In this document: positions 21,206 through 29,797 of the stretch, one piece after another | How the letters are laid out: every line of letters starts with the position of its first letter | How positions within the stretch are numbered: position 1 is the stretch's first letter | Source of the DNA: Mesorhizobium_K marinum | GTDB lineage: Bacteria; Pseudomonadota; Alphaproteobacteria; Rhizobiales; Rhizobiaceae | Assembly (NCBI RefSeq): GCF_040813715.1 | Contig: NZ_JBFOCH010000011.1 | Strand: one strand, 5' to 3' | Length of the DNA stretch: 64,000 nt | The notes under the pieces: model-generated | Databases searched by the model: none | Told to the model about the DNA's origin: nothing | Seen by the model: only the letters and a program-made list of their open reading frames with translations | Made by a program: the position numbers and the translations under genes

Positions 21206-22216
21206 ATGGCGACACTGAAGGAACACATCGCAAAGGTGGCGGGCGGCAGCCCGCTCTCCTTCGAGGAGGCCCGCGAAGCCTTCGACATCATCATGTCGGG
21301 CGAAGCCACGCCCGGCCAGATTGGCGGCTTCCTGATGGCGCTGCGCGTACGCGGCGAGACCGTCGACGAGATTTCCGGCGCGGTTGCGACGATGCGCGCC
21401 AAGATGCTGCGGGTCGATGCGCCGGCCGGCGCGATCGATATCGTCGGCACAGGCGGCGACGGTTCCCACAGCGTGAACATCTCCACCGCGTCCGCCTTCG
21501 TCATCGCCGGCGCCGGCGTCCCGGTCGCCAAGCACGGCAACCGCGGGCTGTCCTCGCAGACCGGCGCCGCCGACGTCCTGACGGCGCTCGGCGTCAGGAT
21601 CGACCTTGCCCCGGAAGCGATCGCCCGTTGCATCGCGGAGGCCGGCGTCGGCTTCATGTTCGCGCCGTCCCACCACCCCGCGATGCGACATGTCGGCCCG
21701 ACGCGGGCCGAGCTTGGCACGCGCACAATCTTCAACCTGCTCGGCCCGCTCTCCAATCCGGCCGGCGTGAAAAGGCAGATGGTCGGCGTCTTCGCGCCCG
21801 AATGGATCGAGCCCGTCGCGCATACGCTGAAGGCGCTCGGCGCCGAGCGCGCCTGGGTGGCGCATGGCGACGGTTACGACGAGATCACCGCGACCGGCGA
21901 GACGCAGGTCGCGGAACTGGCTGACGGGACCGTGCGCGCGTTTACGCTGACGCCCGAGGCCGTCGGCCTGGCGCGCCACGCCAGGGACGATCTGCGCGGC
22001 GGCGACGCCGCGTTCAACGCAGCCGCCCTTCGGCGCTTGCTCGAAGGCGCGCCCGGAGCCTATCGCGACACCGTGCTGATGAACGCCGGCGCCGGCCTGG
22101 TCGTCGCCGGCAAGGCGCAGTCGATTGAGGACGGGGTGGCGCAGGCCGCCATCGCGATCGACAGCGGCAAGGCTGCCGGCGTGCTCGACCGGCTCGTCGC
22201 CGCTTCCAGCGGCTGA
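21206..22216 (+). CDS. trpD: Anthranilate phosphoribosyltransferase
   Basis: TrpD transfers phosphoribose from PRPP to anthranilate in tryptophan synthesis. The 336-residue protein carries the PRPP-binding DIVGTGGDGSHSVNIST motif (about residues 78-95), KHGNRGLSSQTGAADVL and the anthranilate-binding HPAMRHVGPTRAELGTRTIFN. It is the first of a tight plus-strand run trpD-trpC-moaC-moeA. TrpE/G are not in the window, which fits the split trp operon of rhizobia. Confidence 0.97.
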   Translation: MATLKEHIAKVAGGSPLSFEEAREAFDIIMSGEATPGQIGGFLMALRVRGETVDEISGAVATMRAKMLRVDAPAGAIDIVGTGGDGSHSVNISTASAFVIAGAGVPVAKHGNRGLSSQTGAADVLTALGVRIDLAPEAIARCIAEAGVGFMFAPSHHPAMRHVGPTRAELGTRTIFNLLGPLSNPAGVKRQMVGVFAPEWIEPVAHTLKALGAERAWVAHGDGYDEITATGETQVAELADGTVRAFTLTPEAVGLARHARDDLRGGDAAFNAAALRRLLEGAPGAYRDTVLMNAGAGLVVAGKAQSIEDGVAQAAIAIDSGKAAGVLDRLVAASSG

Positions 22217-22219
22217 CCC

Positions 22220-23032
22220 ATGGCCGACATCCTCAAGAAGATCGAGCACTACAAGCGCGAGGAGATCGCGGCCGCGAAGGCGCGCCTGCCACTCGCCGAA
22301 CTGAAGGCCAGGGTTGGCGATGCAAGCCGTCCGCGCGGCTTCCTGGCCGCGCTGGAGAAAAAGCGCGCCGCCGGCGATTTCGCGCTGATCGCCGAGATCA
22401 AGAAGGCGAGCCCGTCGAAGGGACTGATCCGCGCCGACTTCGATCCGCCGGCGCTGGCGTGCGCCTATGAACTGGGCGGCGCGGCATGCCTGTCGGTGCT
22501 GACCGACGCGCCTTCGTTCCAGGGCGCGCCCGAATTCCTGACCGCGGCGCGCGCGGCCGTTTCCCTGCCTGCCCTGCGCAAGGATTTCATGTTCGAGCCC
22601 TATCAGGTGTTCGAAGCGCGCGCCTGGGGTGCCGACGCCATCCTCATCATCATGGCCAGCGTCGGCGATGACGACGCCAGGGCGCTCGAGGACACAGCCC
22701 ACGAACTCGGCATGGACGCGCTGATCGAGGTGCACGACGAGGCGGAGACCGAGCGCGCGCTGAAGCTGTCGTCGAGGCTTGTTGGCGTCAACAACCGCAA
22801 CCTGCGCACCTTCGAGACCACGCTCGAAACCTCGGAGCGCCTGGCCAGGATGGTGCCGGACGACCGGCTGCTGGTCGGCGAAAGCGGCATTTTCACCCAT
22901 GACGACTGCCTGCGGCTCGCGCGCGCCGGCATCGGCACGTTCCTGGTCGGCGAAAGCCTGATGCGCCAGGCGGACGTGACCGCTGCGACGCAGGCGCTGC
23001 TGCGCGGCGCTCCCTCACACGTTCGGGCCTAG
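22220..23032 (+). CDS. trpC: Indole-3-glycerol-phosphate synthase
   Basis: TrpC closes the ring of the carboxyphenylamino-deoxyribulose phosphate to give indole-3-glycerol phosphate. The 270-residue TIM barrel has ALIAEIKKASPSKG (catalytic lysine), LPALRKDFMFEPYQV (general acid lysine), VGVNNRNLRTFETTL and VGESGI(F). It is a stand-alone IGPS, not fused to TrpF. It starts 3 bases after the trpD stop and ends 8 bases before moaC, so the four genes are probably co-transcribed. Confidence 0.97.
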   Translation: MADILKKIEHYKREEIAAAKARLPLAELKARVGDASRPRGFLAALEKKRAAGDFALIAEIKKASPSKGLIRADFDPPALACAYELGGAACLSVLTDAPSFQGAPEFLTAARAAVSLPALRKDFMFEPYQVFEARAWGADAILIIMASVGDDDARALEDTAHELGMDALIEVHDEAETERALKLSSRLVGVNNRNLRTFETTLETSERLARMVPDDRLLVGESGIFTHDDCLRLARAGIGTFLVGESLMRQADVTAATQALLRGAPSHVRA

Positions 23033-23040
23033 TCGCGACG

Positions 23041-23532
23041 ATGGCCCGCCTCACCCACCTCGGCGCCGACGGCAAGGCCGACATGGTCGACGTCGGCGGC
23101 AAGGACGAGACCGAGCGCACGGCTGTTGCCGAGGGGGCCGTGACGATGCAGCCCTCGACGCTGAAGACCATCCTCGAGGGAAACGCCAAGAAGGGCGACG
23201 TGCTGGGCGCGGCCCGCATCGCCGGCATCATGGCTGCCAAGCGGACGCACGAACTGATCCCGCTCTGTCATCCGCTGCTGCTGACCAAGGTTGCGGTCGA
23301 CATCGTACCGGACGAGACCCTGCCCGGCCTGCGCGTCACCGCGCTGGCGCGCGTGACCGGCAAGACTGGCGTCGAGATGGAAGCGTTGACCGCCGCTTCC
23401 GTCGCCTGCCTCACCATCTACGACATGGCCAAGGCGGTCGATCGCGGCATGGTGGTCTCCGGCATCAGGGTCGTCGAGAAGACCGGCGGCAAGTCCGGCG
23501 ACTTCAAGGCCGACCGAGGGAAACCGGAATGA
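23041..23532 (+). CDS. moaC: Cyclic pyranopterin monophosphate synthase
   Basis: MoaC acts with MoaA in the first step of molybdenum cofactor synthesis, making cyclic pyranopterin monophosphate from the 3',8-cyclo-GTP intermediate. The 163-residue protein has MVDVGGKDETERTAVAEG, the active-site KRTHELIPLCHPL loop and TGVEMEALTAASVACLTIYDM, and the usual length. It overlaps moeA by four bases (ATGA), so the two are translationally coupled. The trpDC-moaC-moeA order is a conserved alphaproteobacterial arrangement without a known metabolic reason. Confidence 0.97.
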   Translation: MARLTHLGADGKADMVDVGGKDETERTAVAEGAVTMQPSTLKTILEGNAKKGDVLGAARIAGIMAAKRTHELIPLCHPLLLTKVAVDIVPDETLPGLRVTALARVTGKTGVEMEALTAASVACLTIYDMAKAVDRGMVVSGIRVVEKTGGKSGDFKADRGKPE

Positions 23533-24737
23533 GCGGACTGCTCCCGGTCGACCATGCGCTCGCGCGCATGCTCGAGGGCGCCGCCCCGCTGGCCGCCGAG
23601 ACGGTGCCGCTCGCCGAGGCCGGCGGGCGCGTGCTTGCCGCCCCGGTCAAGGCGCTGCGCACGCAGCCGCCCTTCGACGCCTCCGCCATGGACGGCTACG
23701 CCGTGCGCGCCGCCGACGTGGCGCATGTTCCCTCGCGCCTGACGGTGATCGGCGACGCGCCCGCCGGCCGCCGCTTCGCGGGCGCGGTCGGCGAACGCCA
23801 GGCCGTCCGCATCTTCACGGGCGCGCCCGTCCCCGAAGGCGCCGACACGATCGCCATCCAGGAAAACGTCAAGTCGCTCGGCGGCGACGTGATCGAGGTA
23901 CTTGAGACGGTCGCCGCCGGTCGCCACATCCGTCGCCGCGGCCTCGACTTCACCGAGGGTGAAGTCCTGCTCGACGCCGGGCGCCTGCTCGACGCCGCCG
24001 CCCTCTCGCTGGCCGCTTCGGCGAACCACCCTTCCCTTCCGGTCGTGAAGCAACCGCTGGTCGCCATTATCGCCACGGGCGACGAACTCGTCCCGCCCGG
24101 CAGCACCCCCGCCGCCGACCAGATCATCGCCTCCAACGCCTATGGCGTCGCCGCGATCGCCAGGCAATCCGGCGCGCGCGTGCTCGATTTGGGCATCGCG
24201 CCCGACCGCATCGAGGCAATTTCGGCGCTGCTGCAGCAGGCGCTGGATGCCGGCGCGGACGTTATCGTCACGCTCGGCGGCGCGTCGGTGGGCGACCACG
24301 ACCTGGTAAAGGCGGCGCTCGTCGGCTTCGGGATGGAACTCGGCTTCTGGAAGATCGCGATGCGCCCCGGCAAGCCGCTGATGTCAGGACGCCTCGGTGC
24401 GACACGCTGCATCGGGCTGCCCGGCAACCCGGTGGCCAGCCTCGTCTGCTCGCAACTCTTCCTCAAACCGCTCCTGGCGAGGCTCGGCGGCCGACAGCAT
24501 GACGACCAGACGGTCGACGCGGTTCTCGGCGCACCGATGGCGGCGAACGACCAGCGCCAGGATTACGTCCGCGCAAGGGTCGAGCATACGGCCGCCGGCC
24601 TCGTGGCGACGCCCTTCGATGTCCAGGACTCCTCGATGCTGCGGCTGCTTTCCGACGCCGGCGGCCTGATCGTGCGCGCGCCCTTTGCGCCAGCCGTCGA
24701 GGCCGGTGCGCCGTGCCGGCTCCTCCGGTTACGCTGA
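23529..24737 (+). CDS. moeA: Molybdopterin molybdenumtransferase
   Basis: MoeA inserts molybdate into adenylylated molybdopterin, the last step of cofactor assembly. The 402-residue protein shows PPFDASAMDGYAVRAADV at the N-terminus, FTGAPVPEGADTIAIQEN, the MoCF-fold motif VTLGGASVGDHDLV, and PGKPLMSGRLG and GLPGNPVAS near the MPT-binding site. The ATG at 23529 overlaps the moaC stop. The C-terminal beta domain (domain IV) is complete. Confidence 0.96.
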   Translation: MSGLLPVDHALARMLEGAAPLAAETVPLAEAGGRVLAAPVKALRTQPPFDASAMDGYAVRAADVAHVPSRLTVIGDAPAGRRFAGAVGERQAVRIFTGAPVPEGADTIAIQENVKSLGGDVIEVLETVAAGRHIRRRGLDFTEGEVLLDAGRLLDAAALSLAASANHPSLPVVKQPLVAIIATGDELVPPGSTPAADQIIASNAYGVAAIARQSGARVLDLGIAPDRIEAISALLQQALDAGADVIVTLGGASVGDHDLVKAALVGFGMELGFWKIAMRPGKPLMSGRLGATRCIGLPGNPVASLVCSQLFLKPLLARLGGRQHDDQTVDAVLGAPMAANDQRQDYVRARVEHTAAGLVATPFDVQDSSMLRLLSDAGGLIVRAPFAPAVEAGAPCRLLRLR

Positions 24738-24777
24738 ACAAATCGTCAACGAATTCATTAAACTTTAAACAGTTGCG

Positions 24778-24792
24778 GAACACAACTGGAAC
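24778..24792 (-). promoter_or_regulatory. LexA-binding SOS box 1 (GTTC-N7-GTTC)
   Basis: On the minus strand the bases read GTTC-CAGTTGT-GTTC, a perfect match to the alphaproteobacterial LexA operator GTTC-N7-GTTC. It lies 54 bases before the lexA start and implies autoregulation. Confidence 0.9.
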
Positions 24793-24803
24793 AGATAGTG
24801 TTT

Positions 24804-24818
24804 GTTCTGGTTTTGTTT
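24804..24818 (+). promoter_or_regulatory. LexA-binding SOS box 2, one mismatch (GTTC-N7-GTTT)
   Basis: GTTC-TGGTTTT-GTTT on the plus strand differs from the SOS consensus at the last base only. It lies 12 bases from the first box and 28 bases before the lexA start, so two LexA dimers could bind side by side. Confidence 0.6.
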
Positions 24819-24845
24819 GAGGCTTGATTCCCGGGGGAAACGCCA

Positions 24846-25565
24846 ATGCTGACGCGCAAGCAACACGAGCTTCTCCTGTTCATTCATGAGCGGCTGAAGG
24901 AATCGGGCATCCCGCCGTCCTTCGACGAAATGAAGGAAGCTCTGGACCTTGCGTCGAAGTCGGGCATCCACCGGCTGATCACCGCGCTTGAGGAGCGTGG
25001 CTTCATTCGCCGCCTGCCCAATCGCGCACGCGCACTGGAAGTGCTGCGTCTCCCCGATTCCATCGCGCCCGGCCTGAACGCGGCGAAGAAGTTCTCGCCG
25101 AGCGTCATCCAGGGAAGCCTGGGACGCGGCCAGCCGGAGCCGGCGCGGTCACGCATGGCGAGCAATGACGACGACGCCGGCTCGTCCGTCGCCATCCCGG
25201 TCATGGGCCGCATCGCGGCGGGCGTGCCGATCGACGCCATCCAGCACAAGACGCATTCCATCGCGGTTCCGCCCGAGATGCTGTCCGGCGGCGAGCACTA
25301 TGCGCTCGAGGTGAAGGGCGATTCGATGATCGAGGCCGGCATCTTCGACGGCGACACGGTCATCATCAAGAATTCCTCGACCGCCAATCCCGGCGAAATC
25401 GTCGTGGCGCTTGTCGACGACGAGGAGGCGACCTTGAAGCGCTTCAGGCGCAAGGGCGCCTCGATCGCGCTGGAGGCCGCGAACCCGGCTTACGAGACCC
25501 GCATCTTCGGCCCCGACCGCATCAAGGTTCAGGGCAAGCTCGTCGGCCTGATCCGCCGCTACTGA
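24846..25565 (+). CDS. lexA: LexA repressor
   Basis: LexA represses the SOS regulon until RecA filaments trigger its self-cleavage. The 239-residue protein has a winged helix-turn-helix DNA-binding domain (residues 1-70), a long linker typical of alphaproteobacteria, the cleavage site Ala125-Gly126 (RIAAGVP), and the catalytic dyad Ser160 (KGDSMIEAG) and Lys198 (ATLKRF). Two SOS boxes lie just upstream. It overlaps the 3' end of comEC on the other strand by 7 bases. Confidence 0.97.
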   Translation: MLTRKQHELLLFIHERLKESGIPPSFDEMKEALDLASKSGIHRLITALEERGFIRRLPNRARALEVLRLPDSIAPGLNAAKKFSPSVIQGSLGRGQPEPARSRMASNDDDAGSSVAIPVMGRIAAGVPIDAIQHKTHSIAVPPEMLSGGEHYALEVKGDSMIEAGIFDGDTVIIKNSSTANPGEIVVALVDDEEATLKRFRRKGASIALEAANPAYETRIFGPDRIKVQGKLVGLIRRY

Positions 25566-28072
25566 CCGGTTTCATCCTGCCCGACCGCGCTCCGCGCTGG
25601 CCCGCTCGGCTTGGCGCCTAGCTGGCGGGTTTCGGCCGCCGGCCTTCGGTAGGGCGGCAAACCGCGCGCGGCGCGTGAGAACCGGCGCTGGTCGTGCCAG
25701 GGCCGGTAGGGCGTGGCGATGGCGAAGCGGATTTCGGCCGGAGCGTCGTCCGACAGGACGATTGCGGCGCTTCCACCAACGGCAAGATCGCGGCCGGTGA
25801 CGACGAGCGCGTCGCTCCACCGGCAGGCGTTTGCCGCGGTCGCATCCTCGATCACGATCACCTCGGCAACGGCGCAGGCGTCGGTCGCGGCTTGCGTGTC
25901 GAGCGCATGGGCGACCGTCACACCTGTCGGGTGGCGGGCAAGGCAAAGCCCGTCTCCGCAGACGAACCCGGCAGCACCGTCCAGGTTCATGGCTGCCCCG
26001 GTTCCGCCCCCGGTCGCATCTGCACTCTGGGCGGCGCTGCGTTGCTGCCTGCCCTCAGGCCTGACGACCGCGTCGGCCTGCAGCGCACGCCTCCAGTTGT
26101 CGGCGGTGAACTGGCTGGGCCGTGCTCGGTTGACGGCTATGCCGTCGCCGATCCCGAGGCCGACGAGCCGGCCGTCTTCGGAGGCGAACAGGTCCGGTTC
26201 CGGGCGCTCGACGAGCAGGAAGAAGCCGGCGGCCGCGATCGGAACGGCCGCTAGTCGGAGCCATGTCGAGAACACCGTGGCGACCAGAAGCGCGACGGTC
26301 AGCACTGCCACGGCGGACGCCGGCACAAGCCCCACGATGTCGCTCGGCGAACGCTCCGCGAACCACTGAGCGATGGCGACCGTCCAGGCGAGCCCTATCC
26401 CCATCACCTGGAAGAACGGTCCGTCGAGCCCGAACGGCATGGCAAGCGAGCCGAGCACCGCGAACGGCATGACCACGAAGGAGACGATCGGCATCGCGGC
26501 GAGATTGGTGAACAGGCCAAGCGACGGCATCTGCTGGAAATGCCACGCGGCGTAGATCGCCGTCGCGCCGCCGGCGGCAATCGAGGTCACCGCAAGTCCG
26601 GCAAAGCCGAGCAGGACCGCGCGCAGCAACCGAACCGGCAGCGAACGCGCGAGCGGCGGACCCGCCGGCCGCTCGGTGCGCCAGTCCGACCACGCCGCGT
26701 AGACGCCGACCAGCGCGACGGTCGCCGCAAACGACATCTGGAAGCTGGGCCCGACCACTTCGTGCGGCGACAGCGCGATGACGATGATCGCCGCGATGGC
26801 GAGGTTGCGCAGCGTGAGCGCGGCCCTGTCGAGCAGGACAGCGGCAAGCATGACGGCGATCATGATGAAGCTACGCTGCGCCGCCACCTCGGCGCCGGAA
26901 ATGAACAGGTAGCCGGCAAGGCCGATCAGAGCCAGCGCCGCCGCGTATTTCTTGACTGCGTGGCGCGACGCGAAATCGGGGAAAAGCGCAAAGCCCGAGC
27001 GCAGCATCCACATGATCGAGCCGGCGACCAGCGCCATGTGCAGGCCGGAGATCGAGATGATGTGGTAGATCCCGGCCTTGCGCAGCGCCTCGTTGACCTC
27101 TTCGGGAATGCCGGCCCGCACCCCCACTACCAGCGCCGCCGCGATCTCGCCTTCCGCTCCGCCGATATGGCCGGAAATGCGCTCGGCCACTGCGTGGCGG
27201 TACCGCTCGACGGCAACCTTGAAGGCGGAGACGGCCGACGCCTTGGCCGCCGAAGAAATAGGCTCGGGTCCGCTGAGGAAATAGCCGCTCGCGCCGATCC
27301 CGTCGAAGTAGCTTTCGAAGGAAAAGTCGTAGCTGTCTGGCCGCACCGGACCGGATGGCGGCATCAGGCGTACGAGGCCCCACACGGAGGCGCCTGCCGC
27401 GACGCCATCGGGAATGCGCCGCGCGGAAAGGCGGACCCGGTCCGGCGCATGGCGCAGCACCGGCCGAGCGGTCGCGGTCACGTCGATGGTCAGCCGCACC
27501 CGCCCGCTGGCGAGCCGCTCGATCCTGGCAACCGTGCCCTCGAGCCGCGTCGTCACCTCGCCGCCCAGCATTTTCGTATCGGCGCGCAGCGTCTCCGTCT
27601 TGGCGGCCAGCGCGCCCAGCACCAGCAGGAGCACGGCGGCAATCGGCATGTTCAGCGCCGGGCGCGACCGCGTTGCAAGCGCTAGGATGCCGAGGACGAC
27701 CGCGCCCGCAGCCAGCGACGCCAGGGCAGGCTCGCGGGCGAGCGCGAAATAGATGATCGCGCCAACAGCCAGGAAAACGGGAGCCAGCACAAAGGCGATG
27801 CCACGGTCCAGTTCGGTCTCCGCGGCGCGTCTGGCGGCGCGAACAGCGTCGCCCCACGCGGGCAGGCTTGCCTTCGCAAGCCACCGAAACGCCGGCGTCG
27901 TGGAGGCGCGAGGCATGGCGCGCGGCGGCGAGGCGGCTGGACGAGCGTCGGCTATGCCTTCGCCGGTGACATCGGCGGCCACTCTTTTGGCAGGCGGCAG
28001 GGCGAACGGCGCGGCATCCGGGGCGAACATCGCCCTTTCGCCGATGCTTGCAGGCGACTGATCCTTCGCCAT
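25559..28072 (-). CDS. comEC: ComEC/Rec2 family membrane protein
   Basis: ComEC forms the inner-membrane channel for single-stranded DNA uptake in natural transformation. The protein (837 residues from the ATG at 28072) has an Ala/Pro-rich N-terminus, a DUF4131-like OB region (about 150-260), and the competence membrane domain with the conserved AGIYHIISISGLHMALVAG near residue 340 and many helices to about 640. The C-terminus lacks the HxHxDH motif of the metallo-beta-lactamase domain found in Bacillus ComEC. Many rhizobia keep comEC without shown competence. A GTG at 28099 is an alternative start. It is divergent from gltX. Confidence 0.87.
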   Translation of the reverse strand: MAKDQSPASIGERAMFAPDAAPFALPPAKRVAADVTGEGIADARPAASPPRAMPRASTTPAFRWLAKASLPAWGDAVRAARRAAETELDRGIAFVLAPVFLAVGAIIYFALAREPALASLAAGAVVLGILALATRSRPALNMPIAAVLLLVLGALAAKTETLRADTKMLGGEVTTRLEGTVARIERLASGRVRLTIDVTATARPVLRHAPDRVRLSARRIPDGVAAGASVWGLVRLMPPSGPVRPDSYDFSFESYFDGIGASGYFLSGPEPISSAAKASAVSAFKVAVERYRHAVAERISGHIGGAEGEIAAALVVGVRAGIPEEVNEALRKAGIYHIISISGLHMALVAGSIMWMLRSGFALFPDFASRHAVKKYAAALALIGLAGYLFISGAEVAAQRSFIMIAVMLAAVLLDRAALTLRNLAIAAIIVIALSPHEVVGPSFQMSFAATVALVGVYAAWSDWRTERPAGPPLARSLPVRLLRAVLLGFAGLAVTSIAAGGATAIYAAWHFQQMPSLGLFTNLAAMPIVSFVVMPFAVLGSLAMPFGLDGPFFQVMGIGLAWTVAIAQWFAERSPSDIVGLVPASAVAVLTVALLVATVFSTWLRLAAVPIAAAGFFLLVERPEPDLFASEDGRLVGLGIGDGIAVNRARPSQFTADNWRRALQADAVVRPEGRQQRSAAQSADATGGGTGAAMNLDGAAGFVCGDGLCLARHPTGVTVAHALDTQAATDACAVAEVIVIEDATAANACRWSDALVVTGRDLAVGGSAAIVLSDDAPAEIRFAIATPYRPWHDQRRFSRAARGLPPYRRPAAETRQLGAKPSGPARSAVGQDETGQ

Positions 28073-28207
28073 TGCCGTCCCCGTGCAGGTCCCCGCCACT
28101 TGCGTGGCGGGCGACCTATGCTACATGAACGCCAACTTTTATCCATCGGCCCGGTTTTCGCCGCCGGACCGCCTGCGGCTGTCGCCGCTTCGTCATCCAG
28201 GAAACGT

Positions 28208-29632
28208 ATGACCGAAACCGTCGTTACGCGCTTCGCCCCCTCGCCCACCGGCTATCTGCACATTGGCGGCGCGCGCACCGCGCTGTTCAACTGGCTCTAC
28301 GCCCGCCACACCGGGGGAACGATGTTGCTTCGCATCGAGGATACCGACCGTGAGCGTTCGACCGACGCCGCGACGGCAGCGATCCTCGACGGCCTTTCGT
28401 GGCTTGGCCTGCACTGGGAAGGCGATCCGATCTCGCAATACGCCCGCGCCGCGCGCCACCGCGAGGTGGCCGAGGAACTGGTGCGTCTCGGCAAGGCATA
28501 CCACTGCTACGCCTCGCAGGAGGAACTCGCCGAGATGCGCGAAAAGGCGCGCGCCGAGGGACGGCCGCCGCGCTACGACGGCCGCTGGCGCGACCGCGAT
28601 CCCTCCGAGGCACCCGCCGGCGTGAAACCGGTGATACGCATCAAGGCGCCGAAAGAAGGCGAGACGATCGTGCGCGACCGCGTCCAGGGCGACGTCCGCT
28701 TCCCCAACAAGGATCTCGACGATTTTATCATCCTGCGCTCCGACGGCGTGCCGACCTACATGCACGCCGTGGTGGTCGACGACCACGACATGGGCGTCAC
28801 CCACATCATCCGCGGCGACGACCACCTGACCAACGCCGCGCGCCAGCAGATTATCTACGACGCGATGGGCTGGGACATTCCGGTCATGGCGCATATCCCG
28901 CTTATTCACGGCGCGGACGGGGCCAAGCTCTCCAAGCGCCATGGCGCGCTCGGCGTCGACGCCTACCGCGCCATGGGCTACCTGCCGGCGGCGCTGCGCA
29001 ACTATCTCGCCCGTCTCGGCTGGAGCCATGGCGACGACGAGGTGATGAGCCTCGACGACATGATCCGCTGGTTCGAGATCGAGGACGTCAACAAGGGCGC
29101 GGCGCGATTCGACTTTGCCAAGCTCGAGGCGCTGAACGGCATCCACATGCGGCAGATGGACGATGCCGAACTGCTGGAGGATTTCATCCGCACCCTGCCC
29201 TACCTGGAGAACGGCAAGCTGATCGCCGACAGGCTGGACGAACGGGGCAAGGCGCAGCTGCTCGCCGCAATGCCGGGGCTGAAGGAACGCGCCAGGACGC
29301 TGGTCGAACTCGCCGACGGCGCCGCCTTCCTGTTTGCCGAGCGGCCGCTGGCCATCGACGAGAAGGCGAAGGCGCAGCTCGGCGAGCAGCAGAAGGCGGT
29401 CTTGCGCGGCGCGCTCGCCGCATTGCAGTCAGTCGGGCAGGACTGGACTTCTGCCTCCACGGAAGCCGCGATCCGGGCGTTCGCCGAGGAGCAGGGTCTC
29501 AAGCTTGGCGCGGTCGCGCAGCCGCTGCGCGCCGCGCTGACCGGCAGAACCACCTCGCCCGGCGTGTTCGACGTGCTGGCCGTGCTGGGCCGCGACGAGA
29601 GCCTGGCGCGAATTGGGGATCAAATCGATTAG
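28208..29632 (+). CDS. gltX: Glutamyl-tRNA synthetase
   Basis: GltX charges tRNA-Glu, and in most alphaproteobacteria also tRNA-Gln for later amidation. The 474-residue class I enzyme has the HIGH-type motif in PSPTGYLHIGGARTALFNW (residues 10-28) and the KMSKS-type motif KLSKRHGALGV (about residue 240). The ATG at 28208 begins MTETVVTRFAPSPTG; the frame extends upstream only into the presumed promoter shared with comEC. A C-terminal anticodon-binding domain is intact. Confidence 0.97.
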   Translation: MTETVVTRFAPSPTGYLHIGGARTALFNWLYARHTGGTMLLRIEDTDRERSTDAATAAILDGLSWLGLHWEGDPISQYARAARHREVAEELVRLGKAYHCYASQEELAEMREKARAEGRPPRYDGRWRDRDPSEAPAGVKPVIRIKAPKEGETIVRDRVQGDVRFPNKDLDDFIILRSDGVPTYMHAVVVDDHDMGVTHIIRGDDHLTNAARQQIIYDAMGWDIPVMAHIPLIHGADGAKLSKRHGALGVDAYRAMGYLPAALRNYLARLGWSHGDDEVMSLDDMIRWFEIEDVNKGAARFDFAKLEALNGIHMRQMDDAELLEDFIRTLPYLENGKLIADRLDERGKAQLLAAMPGLKERARTLVELADGAAFLFAERPLAIDEKAKAQLGEQQKAVLRGALAALQSVGQDWTSASTEAAIRAFAEEQGLKLGAVAQPLRAALTGRTTSPGVFDVLAVLGRDESLARIGDQID

Positions 29633-29797
29633 GACAACGTCACTGTCATTTTTTGCATTGAATCCAGTCTGTTGCGATGCAACATTGACTCCAACGACAA
29701 GGGGTTGGGGCTTGTCTGCGCTGCCCCGGCGCGTGCCAGGGTTCCGGCCAGACAGGCATTCAAAAACAACAGAATGGGTAGGCTGAAGGAGGTTGCG

